A stretch of 37,128 nt of DNA from an uncultured Oscillospiraceae bacterium (lineage in GTDB: Bacteria; Bacillota; Clostridia; Oscillospirales; Acutalibacteraceae). The notes under the pieces are model-generated. The model worked only from the letters and a program-made list of their open reading frames with translations. It did not search any database and had not been told where the DNA came from. Where the stretch lies: contig URYP01000011.1 in NCBI GenBank assembly GCA_900552115.1, forward strand, positions 1 through 37,128, given 5' to 3'. Numbering within the stretch: position 1 is the stretch's first letter; every line of letters begins with the position of its first letter. Both the position numbers and the translations under genes were made by a program. Below, in pieces: positions 9,401 to 17,106 of the stretch.

Positions 9401-12001
9401 GAGGATTTCTTCCTACCCACCCTGAAAGGCCTCGGGGATCAGGCGGCCTTTATGCCGCCGCACCTGAAGCTGTACGCCCGTGAGGGAAACACCTCCCTTG
9501 AGCTGAAGGCGGACAAAACGGAGCTGTGGTCGCCCAAGGGACAGACGGAAACCGTCGTCTTTACGGCCCATATCACCGGCACGACCCAGATGGTGGTGGA
9601 ATGGAGCTGCTCGGATACGTCCTTGACCGCCAAAGGCAACGCGGACAAAGACGGCAACCCCACCTGCACCCTGACCATCCCGGCGGGGTACAGCAAAACC
9701 ATCACCGTGACCGCGACGCTTTCCGACAACAGCGCCATCACCGATTCGGCGGACGTCGTCGTCAAAGCGCGCACCGACGCGCAGCCGCCGGTCATCGATA
9801 CGCAGCCGCAGGATACGGCCACGGTGGTAGGCAAGCCGGCGGTGCTGACGGTAGAGGCGCAGTCCAGGGACGACGGGGCGCTGTCCTACCAGTGGTACAA
9901 AACCGACGTCCCTGATAAGGACGGGACAGCCATCGAGGACGCGACCGCCGCCGCCTACGAGGCTCCGGCTGAAACGACCGGCATCACGTATTACTACTGC
10001 GTGGTGACAGATACCATCCCGGACGGCGAAGGCGTCGGGAACACCACGGCCAGCGTCAAAAGCGACGCGGCTAAGGTCACGGTGACCAAAGACGAGCCGG
10101 AGGCCCTGACCATTGTGGGGCGCAGTCGCATCGTGACCTATGGCGACGCGGACTTTATCCTGCAAACCTCCGGCGGCAGCGGAACCGGAAAGGTGACCTG
10201 GGAAAGCGATCATCCGGATGTCGTGTCGGTGGACGGGACCGGGAAAATCGCCATCCTGAAGGCGTCGGATACCCCGGTGACCATCACCGCCACCAAAGCG
10301 GAGGATCATCAGTATAAAGCCTCTTCAGCGCAGATTACCGTGACGGTGAACAAGAAGACGCTGACGGTCACGGCGGACGACAAGAGCCGGGAATATGAGC
10401 AGCCGAATCCGGCGCTGACCTACAAAATCACCGGGTTCGTGAACGGGGAGGACGCCTCCGTGCTGACAAAACAGCCGACCGCTTCCTGCACCGTCGGAGC
10501 CGACGCGGCGGTGGGGACCCATCCCATCACGGTATCGGGCGGCGAAGCGGAAAATTATGAATTTGTGTACGTGTCCGGCACGCTGACGGTGACCAAAATC
10601 GGGCAAGCGACGCTCTCCATCCTGCAAGGAAGCCAAATCGACAAGACCTACGGCAACGGCGCGTTTACCCTGTCGGTCACCGGCGGCAGCGGGAACGGTA
10701 AGGTCTCCTGGCAGAGCAGCGACATCTCCATTGCATCCGTTGACCATGAGGGTAACGTAACCATCCATAAATCCGGTTTGGTGACCATCACGGCGACCAA
10801 AGAGGCGGACGGCCCTTATGTTACTGCAAATGCGTCCACGACCGTGACGGTGAACAAAGCGGTGCTGACGGTGACGGCAAAGGACGCGGAGAAGCACTTC
10901 GGCGAGGAGAACCCAGGGCTCGCTTATGAAATCACCGGGTTTGTCAACGGGGAGGACGAGACGGTTTTGACCAGGCAGCCGGCAATTGCGGTGGATTCGG
11001 AGTTCCCGGAAAAAGAGCTGCCGGTGGGCAGCTATGTTATCAAAGTCGGAGGCGGTGAGGCCGAAAACTACACATTCGCATACAACAACGCCACGCTGAT
11101 CGTCAACAAGGCGGCTCAGTCCACCTTTCAGATCGAGGGCGGCAACCCGGTGAAAACCTACGGGGACGCGCCCTTTATCCTGACGACCAGGAACGGCGCG
11201 GGCGGGGCGGTCACCTGGCAAAGCGGCGACGAGACGGTCGCCACGGTAGTCGAGGACACCGGCGAGGTAACCATCATCGGCGCGGGCAAGGTACAGATTA
11301 CCGCCATCAGCGCCGACACGAGCGATTTCTCAGAGGCGCTGGCCGCCGTGACCCTGACGGTGGAAAAAGCGAAGCTGTCAATCACAGCCGACCCGCAGAC
11401 CCGCGTCTACGGCGAGGAGAATCCGGCATTCACCTACGGTATCGAGGGCTTCGTGAACAGCGACGGCAAAGCGGATTTGGACGAACTGCCGGTGCTGACG
11501 GCGGACGCGGATAAAAAAACCGGCGTGGGGAGCTACGCCATCCGGCTGGCCGGAGGCGAAGACGACAACTATGCGTATATCCTGAACAACGCCGAGCTGA
11601 GCATCACCCCGCGGCCGGTTACCATTCAGGCCGACGACAAGGAGACGAGCGAGGGCGGCGGCCTGCCGGAACTGACCTGGACGGTGACGGAGGGGAATAT
11701 CCTCGATGGCGACAGGCTGGAAGGGAGCTTAAAGGCCGAAGCAACCGGCGCGGGCAGATATCCCATTACCGAGGATATCCCCTTTGCCAATCCCAACTAC
11801 GCGGTCACCTTCCTGCCCGGTACCCTGACCGTGCTGGAGAAGCCGAAGGATCCCAGCGTTCCAATGCCCAGTGAGCCAACACAGCCGGACGTCCCACACA
11901 CTGGAGACGACTTCCCGGCGTGGACGCTTCTGCTTCTGTTGCTGAGTATGGGCGCAGCCATTATTACGAATCGCTCACGCCGGCACAGGAAAGAATCATA
12001 G
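3467..12001 (+). CDS. Giant cell-wall-anchored surface protein with GLUG, Ig-like and MBG repeats
   Basis: A 2844-residue secreted protein. It starts with a basic stretch, a hydrophobic core and an ASA cleavage site near residue 34. Residues ~60-1950 carry many GLUG-type units, recognisable as GG(I/L/V)(A/V)G followed by C(Y/F)xxxxV, interspersed with NGNGHTITGL-like beta-helix strands. Residues ~2010-2200 look Ig-like. From ~2205 to 2785, Big_2-like modules alternate with MBG modules whose signature is YExxNPALTYxITGFVNGED. The C-terminus is a non-canonical sortase signal: VPHTGD, a hydrophobic segment and a basic tail. ATG 3467 follows GAGGAGG. Such proteins are adhesins or biofilm/host-contact proteins anchored to peptidoglycan. 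Ligand unknown. Control by the divergent LuxR-type protein is inferred. Confidence 0.9.
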   Translation: MTNKQSLKKRLLALLLSLCMVCGMLPAMALTASAQEVTSGTGSAENPLPIRTADELAQVGQLIGNGSIWSILNVPENSIIHYRLDADISLSAYASGTGWTPIGNETYPFTGVFNGNGHTITGLAVSIDTGNAQDVEEYPGLFGVVGDSGRVTGVTVDVSTYSRGVGTVRAGGIAGRLLTGGVIENCFVSGRMESKATGGDGGIAGFLDGGMVKSCIVTASMIDNGLSGGVCGFAAQQTSSGSISGCAVLSKQIDGYVINREGITTNITKDGCFAWNGVGLLYGNSGFQGIPTKSVGELQNAAAWPETFKAAPWQYEEGKMPSLARGIQPLPTYILGGFDGSGSVADPYLISDPEGLALFSRMSRNNSLAGVCFQLKADIDMKRYAAMAAEDPDFDPNYDAAKGWLPIRTFRGNFDGSGFAIRNLFIDRPEEDSVGFFGDIKGNGDVYKATTLTIGSEGIIQKLGMEDADVTGKAETGAIAGRMTYGKLWNCYSTGKVSGGGKYQSTLMAEDQEMDDVNQFMSAGGVVGEALGSAITGCYSTAAVNGVFAVGGLAGFFWGTMADCYTTGSVTSKYGDGVGGVLGMDHSDGSSISRCYSTATVEAGPLFRKRIDTWTGTGGVIGFGVGYLTDLYALNDRVDNNLPSETTTPDTFSSWVCYKVVGVSVQVENSSQKSWTGMELRGETKWRTRYDNNAAYFKTAGAWSSFNYLDAWTIEDGMLPILKHTGGPQSGKPPLWFEDELMDGYATKPALKDGARYEIWKASELAWCGLYPGELNNKTLDIKADIDLSAYSLGAGWLPIGMEVSDTITGLRVLGNGHTITGMTVNRTHIPTISGGTVHPSNNANYGLFGRLINAEISDLHIRDAKFTGGNAMHIGALVAYGENLTIRNCSAQSVVEEHGRYLGGLVGRVIDSCTFHKVSADFTCNYRNENSSTVPTGSIGGILGFWDRVSSCTLSVSDVFSKVRVFRENSKSELGCVGGIIGYMDIPYPDNEVTALLTDCYSDIEVSGGSADSETVVGGLIGDMQYITLTNKSYRLSNCYVTGSLSGTWAGGAIGHVVLGSGGHNTDKTTQFQLDNVLLLLNKIEGTDTVGAVCGKNDTVANDGHLIVHFRSVTDGDKNKRFTQKLDRWDGTKYILDGAEATTNNQLDDFLFIPYFGSVDADRIAGAYFYDTKDSPWYKNPWSMKGPGYLPTLSTLQGGHIRQLGAIPLYILLKCTWAMPIAIEVFSREDLNLLSAYINAGGSNERLNILLAQSIDMGDAPFTPMGTEEHPFNGTFDGQGYSIRGLRVDTTAAGGPAGLFGVASDSSTIQNLALTDPDVQGGDGVGALAGVTAGNVLRCYAAASSVYPWSSSAGSAQVRGNSNVGGLIGQLSGENNASAVEDCYTAVNVLALKDNAGGLVGRVDLTAGVDKTISRCYTVGRVTSQGRYAGGIYGRSLTGERLRLQVLLVMSPSIMNSAADNNCAIGGDTTASYVEENAAQTFIWEGLNATWNRTNPELNPPLRMNMSEEDGYANLCWANTWTTFMQFDPQKTGDVWLTADGVSAALKGFHDEQQSYVLENLTAGNPTLRQDGEYYLIRSARDWEIMGQMVNEQPQTYAGAKFRLEADIAFGDDLVYMGGYVPVGRTVPFTGELYGNGHTITFDPAAFAAGDIGLFGILGGGAYIHDLTVNASVENRSKSTQNTAAVAAVAQKGSKLQNITVTGSVTDAAGAIPSGGVYRQTGGIAGQAEGEIVSCQNRAEVSGGYHTGGIAGRGAGTLTSCVNEGAVSSAEGERVGGIVGFLRAGGTASLCVNRGGVSGKTAGGIAGRVESASVDCSFSAGPVYGTTWAGGIVGYLTQGTLQDVYASGSVSGRTAGGLAGLMDSGTLRRGYAIGEVKGSLYAGGVAGHAFPESVLEQTAALNTGIGKNGNRIVGRLEGDADYSRNNYGLDTLTSSQSGASYTGQDVARETLYTASFWTESLGLSTDLWAHPAAGTQPEDFFLPTLKGLGDQAAFMPPHLKLYAREGNTSLELKADKTELWSPKGQTETVVFTAHITGTTQMVVEWSCSDTSLTAKGNADKDGNPTCTLTIPAGYSKTITVTATLSDNSAITDSADVVVKARTDAQPPVIDTQPQDTATVVGKPAVLTVEAQSRDDGALSYQWYKTDVPDKDGTAIEDATAAAYEAPAETTGITYYYCVVTDTIPDGEGVGNTTASVKSDAAKVTVTKDEPEALTIVGRSRIVTYGDADFILQTSGGSGTGKVTWESDHPDVVSVDGTGKIAILKASDTPVTITATKAEDHQYKASSAQITVTVNKKTLTVTADDKSREYEQPNPALTYKITGFVNGEDASVLTKQPTASCTVGADAAVGTHPITVSGGEAENYEFVYVSGTLTVTKIGQATLSILQGSQIDKTYGNGAFTLSVTGGSGNGKVSWQSSDISIASVDHEGNVTIHKSGLVTITATKEADGPYVTANASTTVTVNKAVLTVTAKDAEKHFGEENPGLAYEITGFVNGEDETVLTRQPAIAVDSEFPEKELPVGSYVIKVGGGEAENYTFAYNNATLIVNKAAQSTFQIEGGNPVKTYGDAPFILTTRNGAGGAVTWQSGDETVATVVEDTGEVTIIGAGKVQITAISADTSDFSEALAAVTLTVEKAKLSITADPQTRVYGEENPAFTYGIEGFVNSDGKADLDELPVLTADADKKTGVGSYAIRLAGGEDDNYAYILNNAELSITPRPVTIQADDKETSEGGGLPELTWTVTEGNILDGDRLEGSLKAEATGAGRYPITEDIPFANPNYAVTFLPGTLTVLEKPKDPSVPMPSEPTQPDVPHTGDDFPAWTLLLLLLSMGAAIITNRSRRHRKES
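10105..11830 (+). repeat. Tandem Big_2-like + MBG domain repeats inside the surface-protein gene
   Basis: Three units of about 500 bases (roughly 10105-10605, 10606-11115 and 11116-11615) each encode a YGxxxFxL...VTWxS Ig-like module followed by an MBG module. A fourth, shorter MBG-like module follows to 11830. Parts are similar at DNA level, for example around 10424 and 10929. Such arrays can expand or contract by recombination. Confidence 0.75.
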
Positions 12002-12058
12002 TCGTTCATCTCCAGTTAAATGGAAGATATGAATAGGTCCTAGAAAGGCATAGTAAGT

Positions 12059-12126
12059 CCCCCCTCAAGGGCTCCCGAAAATGGCCAACTGCATGGCTTT
12101 TAAGGGCCCCTGTAGGGGGGATTCTT
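12059..12126 (+). terminator. Imperfect hairpin terminator after the surface-protein gene
   Basis: C6 at 12059-12064 pairs with G6 at 12115-12120, enclosing further partial pairing, and the 3' side runs into ATTCTTT. It lies 58 bases after the stop codon. The fold is imperfect inside, so this is a probable rather than certain terminator. Confidence 0.55.
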
Positions 12127-12185
12127 TAATCTTGCTATCATCCGGAGTCGTTTTAACAGTTTCCCACATGAATTTCATGGAATAG

Positions 12186-12214
12186 TTGCGTATTTTATCG
12201 GGTTTTGTTATACT
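12186..12214 (+). promoter_or_regulatory. Promoter of the Hpt-remnant/sensor-kinase transcript
   Basis: TTGCGT at 12186-12191 and TATACT at 12209-12214 are separated by exactly 17 bases, a good match to the sigma-A consensus. It lies upstream of the Hpt-like remnant and the sensor kinase. Confidence 0.7.
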
Positions 12215-12261
12215 AAAAACGGAATTATGTCAACAAGGTGTTTGTTGAGGAGAAAAACCAA

Positions 12262-12420
12262 TTGAACAGCATTAAAGAATTGGACATGGCCTCCTTTGTT
12301 CGATAACCTGCAGAAGCTGGACACTACCCTCCGTGCAGGCTGCGTTTGAAGCTGCCCACACGCTCAAGGCGTTGTGGGCCATTTGGATTTATCCCTGTTA
12401 GCGGAGCTCGGGAGGTCGTA
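12262..12420 (+). pseudogene. Decayed histidine phosphotransfer (Hpt) domain gene
   Basis: A ribosome binding site-like GAGGAG at 12247-12252 precedes TTG 12262, which opens NSIKELDMASFVR and then hits a stop at 12304. Just after, fragments in different frames spell DNLQKLDTTLRAG, AAFEAAHTLK and GVVGHLDLSLLAELGR. The AHTLKG core is the hallmark of Hpt domains, where the His is phosphorylated. The frame breaks and missing middle mean it cannot make a full domain. It directly precedes a hybrid kinase that itself lacks an Hpt domain, so it may once have been its phosphorelay partner. Confidence 0.6.
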
Positions 12421-12426
12421 AAAGAT

Positions 12427-14181
12427 ATGAAAATAAAAAAGTGGTTAAAGAGAAGCTTTCCCGTCCTGTTGGCCCTTTTGTTCTGTACAATAAGCATTCT
12501 CTCTGTAACGACGATCATTCGTATGCAGGGAAATGCGCGGGTCGTCAATTACACCGGTATTGTTCGTGGAGCGACCCAGCGGCTGGTGAAACAGGAAATG
12601 TACGATGCTCCCCATGATGATTTAGTCCAGACCTTAGATGATATTTTGACAGAGCTCGCTACCGAAAAAGGCGAAAATGGACTGGTCGCTCTTCCCGATA
12701 CCGATTTCCAAAATCTCATTGCACAAATGCGCCGGTCATGGGAAGAGATTAAAAAAGAAATTGCCTTGGTGCGCCGGGGGACGGATGACGGGCGTCTCTA
12801 TGAGTTGAGCGAATCCTATTTTGATTTGGCGAACCGGACGGTTTCGGCAGCTGAACAATATTCAGAAAACCAGGTGGAACATGCCAAGCTGGTTTTGATT
12901 TGTCTGAATGCCGGGTTTGTCCTGCTGACCATCTTGTTCTTGCTGTATAGCCGAAGGCAAAAGAAAGCGCAGGCGGCGCTGGAGATGGCAGAACACGCCA
13001 ACCGGGCGAAAAGCGATTTTTTGTCCCGGATGTCCCACGAGATTCGGACGCCGCTGGGCGGTATTATCGGAATGGTAGAGGTTGCGCAAACGGTCCCGGA
13101 CGACAGCGATAAGCAGGAGGATTGCTTGAAAAAAATCGAGTTATCCTCCCGGTATTTGCTGGCCCTCATCAACGACATTCTGGATATGGGTCGGATCGAG
13201 AGTGGAAAAATTGAACTGGAACAACGCGTATTTGATTTAAAAGACCTGTTTATCAATATTGACGGCATGTTTCGGCCAAAAGTGGAAAGCGGCGCTCTTG
13301 ACTTTCAGATAGATTGTGGAGAATTAACGGAGACCGTTGTGGTTGGAGACGATGTTCGCCTTAGCCAAATTCTTGTCAATCTCCTTTCAAACGCGTTCAA
13401 ATTTACTCCGGCGGGTGGGCGTGTGGCGCTTCGTGTCCGCCAGCAGGAGATAACCGAACAGGGGCTGTCCTTGGAATTCATCGTCAGCGATACGGGGGTC
13501 GGTATCAGTAGGGAAGCGCAATCCCGCATCTTTGAGCCCTTCGAACAGGCGGAGGCCGGAACGGAACGGCAATATGGAGGTTCGGGGCTTGGCCTTGCTA
13601 TCAGCCGCAGTTTCGTGAAGATGATGGGCGGCGAAATTGCCGTACAAAGCAATCCCGGTGAAGGCTCACGGTTTATGGTTACCCTGACGTTCTCCCGTCC
13701 TTCAAAGGCCGACCTGGAAAAAAGCGGTATCCGTCAAGACCATCTTTTGGAAGGGGAGAGAGAGAAAGAAGTCGATCTCTCCGGTGTACGAATTCTTTTA
13801 GCGGAGGATAACGACATCAACGCGGAGATTGTGACAGCCCTGTTGCAATTGCGCGGCGCTTTTGTTGAATGGGCGCACAATGGTAAAGAAGCCGTGGAGC
13901 TTTTTGCAGCGGCACCGGAGGATTACACGCTGATACTGATGGATATCCGTATGCCTGTTATGGGTGGACTTGAGGCAAGCCGTTTAATTCGCGGAATGAA
14001 CACTTGGTATGCAGAAGAGATTCCGATTGTTGCATTATCCGCCAACGCGTTTAGTGAGGATATAGATGAGGCTGTGCAAAGCGGCATGAACGGATATCTG
14101 TCCAAGCCGATCAATGTCCAGAAGCTTTTGGAGACGGTTCTCAGCTATAAGCCCAACACAAACGGTATATCCGGTGACTGA
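12427..14181 (+). CDS. Membrane-bound hybrid sensor histidine kinase with receiver domain
   Basis: A 584-residue protein. A transmembrane helix lies near residues 10-31, an extracytoplasmic helical sensor region spans ~35-152, and a second helix lies at ~155-175. HisKA follows, with SHEIRTP and its phosphorylatable His near residue 204. HATPase_c carries LVNLLSNAFKFTP, DTGVGI and GGSGLGLAIS. A C-terminal receiver has AEDNDIN, the acceptor Asp in LMDIRMPVMGG and the conserved KP loop. The start at 12427 is chosen because GGAGGT lies 10 bases upstream and the N-terminus then begins with MKIKKW and a membrane segment; the longer frame reads through the Hpt remnant. No PAS, Hpt or output domain is visible, so an unlinked Hpt/regulator is expected to complete the relay. 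The signal is unknown. Confidence 0.9.
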   Translation: MKIKKWLKRSFPVLLALLFCTISILSVTTIIRMQGNARVVNYTGIVRGATQRLVKQEMYDAPHDDLVQTLDDILTELATEKGENGLVALPDTDFQNLIAQMRRSWEEIKKEIALVRRGTDDGRLYELSESYFDLANRTVSAAEQYSENQVEHAKLVLICLNAGFVLLTILFLLYSRRQKKAQAALEMAEHANRAKSDFLSRMSHEIRTPLGGIIGMVEVAQTVPDDSDKQEDCLKKIELSSRYLLALINDILDMGRIESGKIELEQRVFDLKDLFINIDGMFRPKVESGALDFQIDCGELTETVVVGDDVRLSQILVNLLSNAFKFTPAGGRVALRVRQQEITEQGLSLEFIVSDTGVGISREAQSRIFEPFEQAEAGTERQYGGSGLGLAISRSFVKMMGGEIAVQSNPGEGSRFMVTLTFSRPSKADLEKSGIRQDHLLEGEREKEVDLSGVRILLAEDNDINAEIVTALLQLRGAFVEWAHNGKEAVELFAAAPEDYTLILMDIRMPVMGGLEASRLIRGMNTWYAEEIPIVALSANAFSEDIDEAVQSGMNGYLSKPINVQKLLETVLSYKPNTNGISGD

Positions 14182-14228
14182 AAGTTTCGGATCCATTGAT
14201 AATATCTGCTGTTTGCCCTATATGGCTA

Positions 14229-14738
14229 TTATCTTCTAGACATCTGCCTATGGATACAGTTTGACTTTGTCAGTTCGCAGGGCTTTTGTTTAAATGTGAG
14301 AATGGTTTTGCCAAAAAGCTTATAAGAGGGGACCGGCAGCCGGCAAAAGACATAATAATTGATCGCGTCGGCGATGATGACCCCCAGGATGGAGACGCCG
14401 ATCCAGGCCAGGCTGAAGGGGAGGCAGATCACCCCGTCAAAATTGAAAGGCATATCGGTATAATCCCACATGGGCGGCCAGTTCATCCACTTCCAAAGCT
14501 CTCCCACAATGAGTTCGGCAGCCGTCACCATAACGGAGCCCAGTATTCCCTGAACCAGCAAATCCAGGTTCCAGGAAATGCGTTCATTCAGCTGGTCTAG
14601 CATCAGCAGGAGAATCCCGCCGCACAGTCCCATGACCGGGTAGGAGAACCCGCGGAAACAAACCTCTATGGTGATATAGATACAGAACCCGGACAAAAAC
14701 AGGATGATTTGGCGAAGATACCGGTGAATCAAACACAA
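14229..14738 (-). CDS. CmpB-type putative ABC transporter membrane protein
   Basis: A protein of about 169 residues with four or five hydrophobic helices and the loop WDYTDMPFNFDGVICLPFSLAWI, the signature of the CmpB / putative ABC-transporter type IV membrane family (PF06541 as I recall it). Despite the name, no ATPase lies nearby and the substrate is unknown. There is no in-frame ATG near the ribosome site. The frame opens with TTG at 14738, but GGGAGGG sits only one or two bases before it, so the second TTG at 14732, with better spacing, may be the true start. It is divergent from the membrane protein at 14861. Confidence 0.75.
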   Translation of the reverse strand: MCLIHRYLRQIILFLSGFCIYITIEVCFRGFSYPVMGLCGGILLLMLDQLNERISWNLDLLVQGILGSVMVTAAELIVGELWKWMNWPPMWDYTDMPFNFDGVICLPFSLAWIGVSILGVIIADAINYYVFCRLPVPSYKLFGKTILTFKQKPCELTKSNCIHRQMSRR

Positions 14739-14860
14739 TCCCTCCCCATAGTTTATATTGCCATCCTACGGACATGAGGGATAAAATATGTCTGGGGGCT
14801 TTTCCTAAAGCTCAAAAAGGCGTAAACTATCCGCTAAAGAATAGGAAAGGGGCGATACGC

Positions 14861-15340
14861 ATGGGCCATTGGGGATTTTCATATGTAGGGCTGCTCTATC
14901 TGCTCATGTTGTTTATTCCTAACGGTATATGGACGAAATACAAACCCGCCGATTATGAGCAGGTAGCTGGACAGGAAAACAAATGGCTTCAGCTTCTGGA
15001 AAGAATCGGCCAGATAGGCACGACGGCAACGGTTTTGGTATTCCGGGATTTTAACCTGTCGTCCTTGACGCCTTGGAGCCTTTGGCTGGCGGCCTCTTTT
15101 GTTTGTATGCTGCTCTATGAATACTGCTGGTTCCGCTACTTTCGCAGCGATCGCAGGCAGCAGGATTTTTACCGGAAATGGGGGCCTTTGCCGGTTCCGC
15201 TGGCGACGCTGCCCGTACTGGCTTTCCTGCTGCTGGGAATCTACGGAAAAGTGCTATGGCTGCTGCTGTTTACCGTTTTGCTGGGTGTCGGCCATATCGG
15301 TATCCACTGGCAACATCAAGCATCGATCAAACATGAATAA
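14861..15340 (+). CDS. Small membrane protein of unknown function
   Basis: A 159-residue protein with about four hydrophobic segments: GFSYVGLLYLLMLFIP at the start, SLWLAASFVCMLLYEY in the middle, and two closely spaced segments toward the end (LATLPVLAFLLLGIYG, LWLLLFTVLLGVGHIGIHW). ATG 14861 is preferred over the upstream ATG at 14774 because AGGAAAGGGG lies just before it and the protein then starts at the first helix. I do not recognise a characterised function. Similar hypothetical membrane proteins are common in Clostridia (from memory). It ends at a bidirectional terminator facing dapB. Confidence 0.65.
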   Translation: MGHWGFSYVGLLYLLMLFIPNGIWTKYKPADYEQVAGQENKWLQLLERIGQIGTTATVLVFRDFNLSSLTPWSLWLAASFVCMLLYEYCWFRYFRSDRRQQDFYRKWGPLPVPLATLPVLAFLLLGIYGKVLWLLLFTVLLGVGHIGIHWQHQASIKHE

Positions 15341-15378
15341 AAAGGGTGGAGACACTAATGTGTCTCCACCCTTTTCCG
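15340..15378. terminator. Bidirectional terminator between convergent genes
   Basis: A perfect 16-bp inverted repeat (15340-15355 with 15360-15375, loop TAAT) with A-run/T-run ends on both sides sits between the small membrane protein (+) and dapB (-). It can end transcription in both directions. Confidence 0.9.
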
Positions 15379-15384
15379 TATCAA

Positions 15385-16146
15385 TTACTGTACCGCCGCT
15401 ACCAAATCTTTCATGCAGTAACTGCCGGCCGGCTGCGTCGTGAGAAACAGGGCCGCGTTAATGGCGCCTACGGCAAAAATTTCTTTGGACATGGCCGTAT
15501 GGGAGAGGGTAATCACCTCATCGTGACCGGCAAAAATCACATCATGCTCGCCCACAATGGTGCCGCCGCGTATCGACGAAATACCCACTTCCTTTTTATC
15601 TCGCGGGTGGTGAGCGGTATGGCGTTCGTACACATAGTCCGGCTCATACGGCAGGTTCTGGGATACGGCGTCCGCCAGCATCAGCGCCGTACCGGAAGGA
15701 GCGTCAACCTTGCGGTTGTGATGTTTTTCTAGAATTTCCACGTCGAAATCGTTTCCCAACACAGCCGCCGCTTTCTGAACCAAATCCATTAGCAGGCTGA
15801 TACCGAGAGACATATTGGCGCTGAAAAATACCGGCACGTCAGAGGCGGCTTGTTGCACTTTTTCAATCTGTTCCGCGTTGAGACCGGTGGTAGCGATCAC
15901 CACAGGCAGCCGATGGCTTTTCGCATACGCCAAAACGCCGTCCAGCGCCGATGGATGGGAAAAATCGATAATGGCGTCCGCTTCAACATTACAATTTTCC
16001 GGATGGGCATAAACAGGAAACCCATGCTGGCTTTCGGTATTGATATCAAATCCGGCCACGATTTTGCAGTCGCAGCGGTCGGCGACACTCCGGGTAATGA
16101 CCCGGCCCATTTTACCATTACAGCCGCTGAGAATCAACCTGACCAT
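15385..16146 (-). CDS. dapB: 4-hydroxy-tetrahydrodipicolinate reductase
   Basis: DapB reduces 4-hydroxy-tetrahydrodipicolinate with NAD(P)H in the diaminopimelate/lysine pathway. Visible marks are the N-terminal nucleotide-binding LSGCNGKMGRV, FSANMSLGI, the substrate-binding EKHHNRKVDAPSGTA and a C-terminal ISSIRGGTIVGEH, all characteristic of the family. ATG 16146 lies about 10 bases from AAAGGA. An in-frame GTG at 16152 would be too close to it. The length of about 253 residues is normal. It is the last gene of the riboswitch-controlled asd-dapA-dapB operon, 24 bases after dapA. Confidence 0.95.
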   Translation of the reverse strand: MVRLILSGCNGKMGRVITRSVADRCDCKIVAGFDINTESQHGFPVYAHPENCNVEADAIIDFSHPSALDGVLAYAKSHRLPVVIATTGLNAEQIEKVQQAASDVPVFFSANMSLGISLLMDLVQKAAAVLGNDFDVEILEKHHNRKVDAPSGTALMLADAVSQNLPYEPDYVYERHTAHHPRDKKEVGISSIRGGTIVGEHDVIFAGHDEVITLSHTAMSKEIFAVGAINAALFLTTQPAGSYCMKDLVAAVQ

Positions 16147-16170
16147 ATTCACACGTCCTTTAATTAGAGT

Positions 16171-17061
16171 TTATCCGGCAATCAATCCATGCTGCTTCAG
16201 GGCGGCGGCAACCATTGCCTTACCCTTATCGTCCATGTCGCACAGCGGCAGACGGCAGGGGCCAACATCCAGTCCCATCTGGTTCATAGCCTCTTTTACC
16301 GGGATGGGATTCACATCGCAGAACAGAGCGCTGCACAGGCTGAGATAGCGCAGCTGCAGATCACGGCTGGCCGCGACATCGCCCGCAAACCATTTGGCAC
16401 AGATGTCGTGTGTTTCCCGGGGCACCACATTGGAAAGGACGGAGATTACGCCCTTTCCGCCTAGGGATAGGATCGGCACAATCTGGTCGTCATTGCCCGA
16501 ATATATATCGATATCGCAAAGGGATGCGACTTTTGCGGCGGACGCAATGCTGCCGGTAGCCTCTTTCAGCGCCACGATCCGGGGATGCTTTGCCAGCTCC
16601 GCCACTGTTTCCGGCAAAATATTGACGCCGGTACGGGAGGGGACGTTATACAGAATAATGGGCAACTCGACCGCGTCGGCTACCGCAGTATAATGCGCTA
16701 TTAGGCCTCGCTGCGAGGTTTTATTGTAATAGGGCGTCACCAGCAGCAGCGCGTCCGCGCCCAGACGTTGGGCTTCCTGGGACAATTCGATGCAATAAGC
16801 GGTATCGTTGGAACCGGTGCCGGCAATAACCGGTACCCGGCCGCGCGTCTGTTCAATCGCGGTCTTAATAACCTCGGTATGTTCTTCGTGTTCCAGGGTG
16901 GAGGATTCGCCCGTCGTACCACAGGTGATAATAGCGTCTGTGGAGTTTTCAATCTGCCAGTCAATCAGTTCCCGGTACTTCTCATAATTGACACGTCCGT
17001 CCGGAGTCATCGGCGTAACAATGGCTACGCCGGCGCCGGTGAAAATCGTGCTGTTTCCCAT
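16171..17061 (-). CDS. dapA: 4-hydroxy-tetrahydrodipicolinate synthase
   Basis: DapA condenses pyruvate with aspartate semialdehyde, the first committed step to diaminopimelate and lysine. The 296-residue protein has CGTTGESSTL, YNVPSRTG and the Schiff-base lysine in VALKEATG near residue 160, then GVISVLSNVVP. This is a complete class I aldolase barrel of normal length. ATG 17061 follows AAAGGGG. It lies between asd and dapB, so substrate supply and use are co-regulated. Confidence 0.96.
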   Translation of the reverse strand: MGNSTIFTGAGVAIVTPMTPDGRVNYEKYRELIDWQIENSTDAIITCGTTGESSTLEHEEHTEVIKTAIEQTRGRVPVIAGTGSNDTAYCIELSQEAQRLGADALLLVTPYYNKTSQRGLIAHYTAVADAVELPIILYNVPSRTGVNILPETVAELAKHPRIVALKEATGSIASAAKVASLCDIDIYSGNDDQIVPILSLGGKGVISVLSNVVPRETHDICAKWFAGDVAASRDLQLRYLSLCSALFCDVNPIPVKEAMNQMGLDVGPCRLPLCDMDDKGKAMVAAALKQHGLIAG

Positions 17062-17106
17062 AATGGCATACCCCTTTCAAATTGTCATACAGTATGGCCG
17101 GATCGG

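Noticed and set aside
10105..11830. Repeats as a possible CRISPR or non-coding repeat array
   Set aside because: The period is about 500 bases, in frame, and encodes alternating Big_2-like and MBG protein modules.
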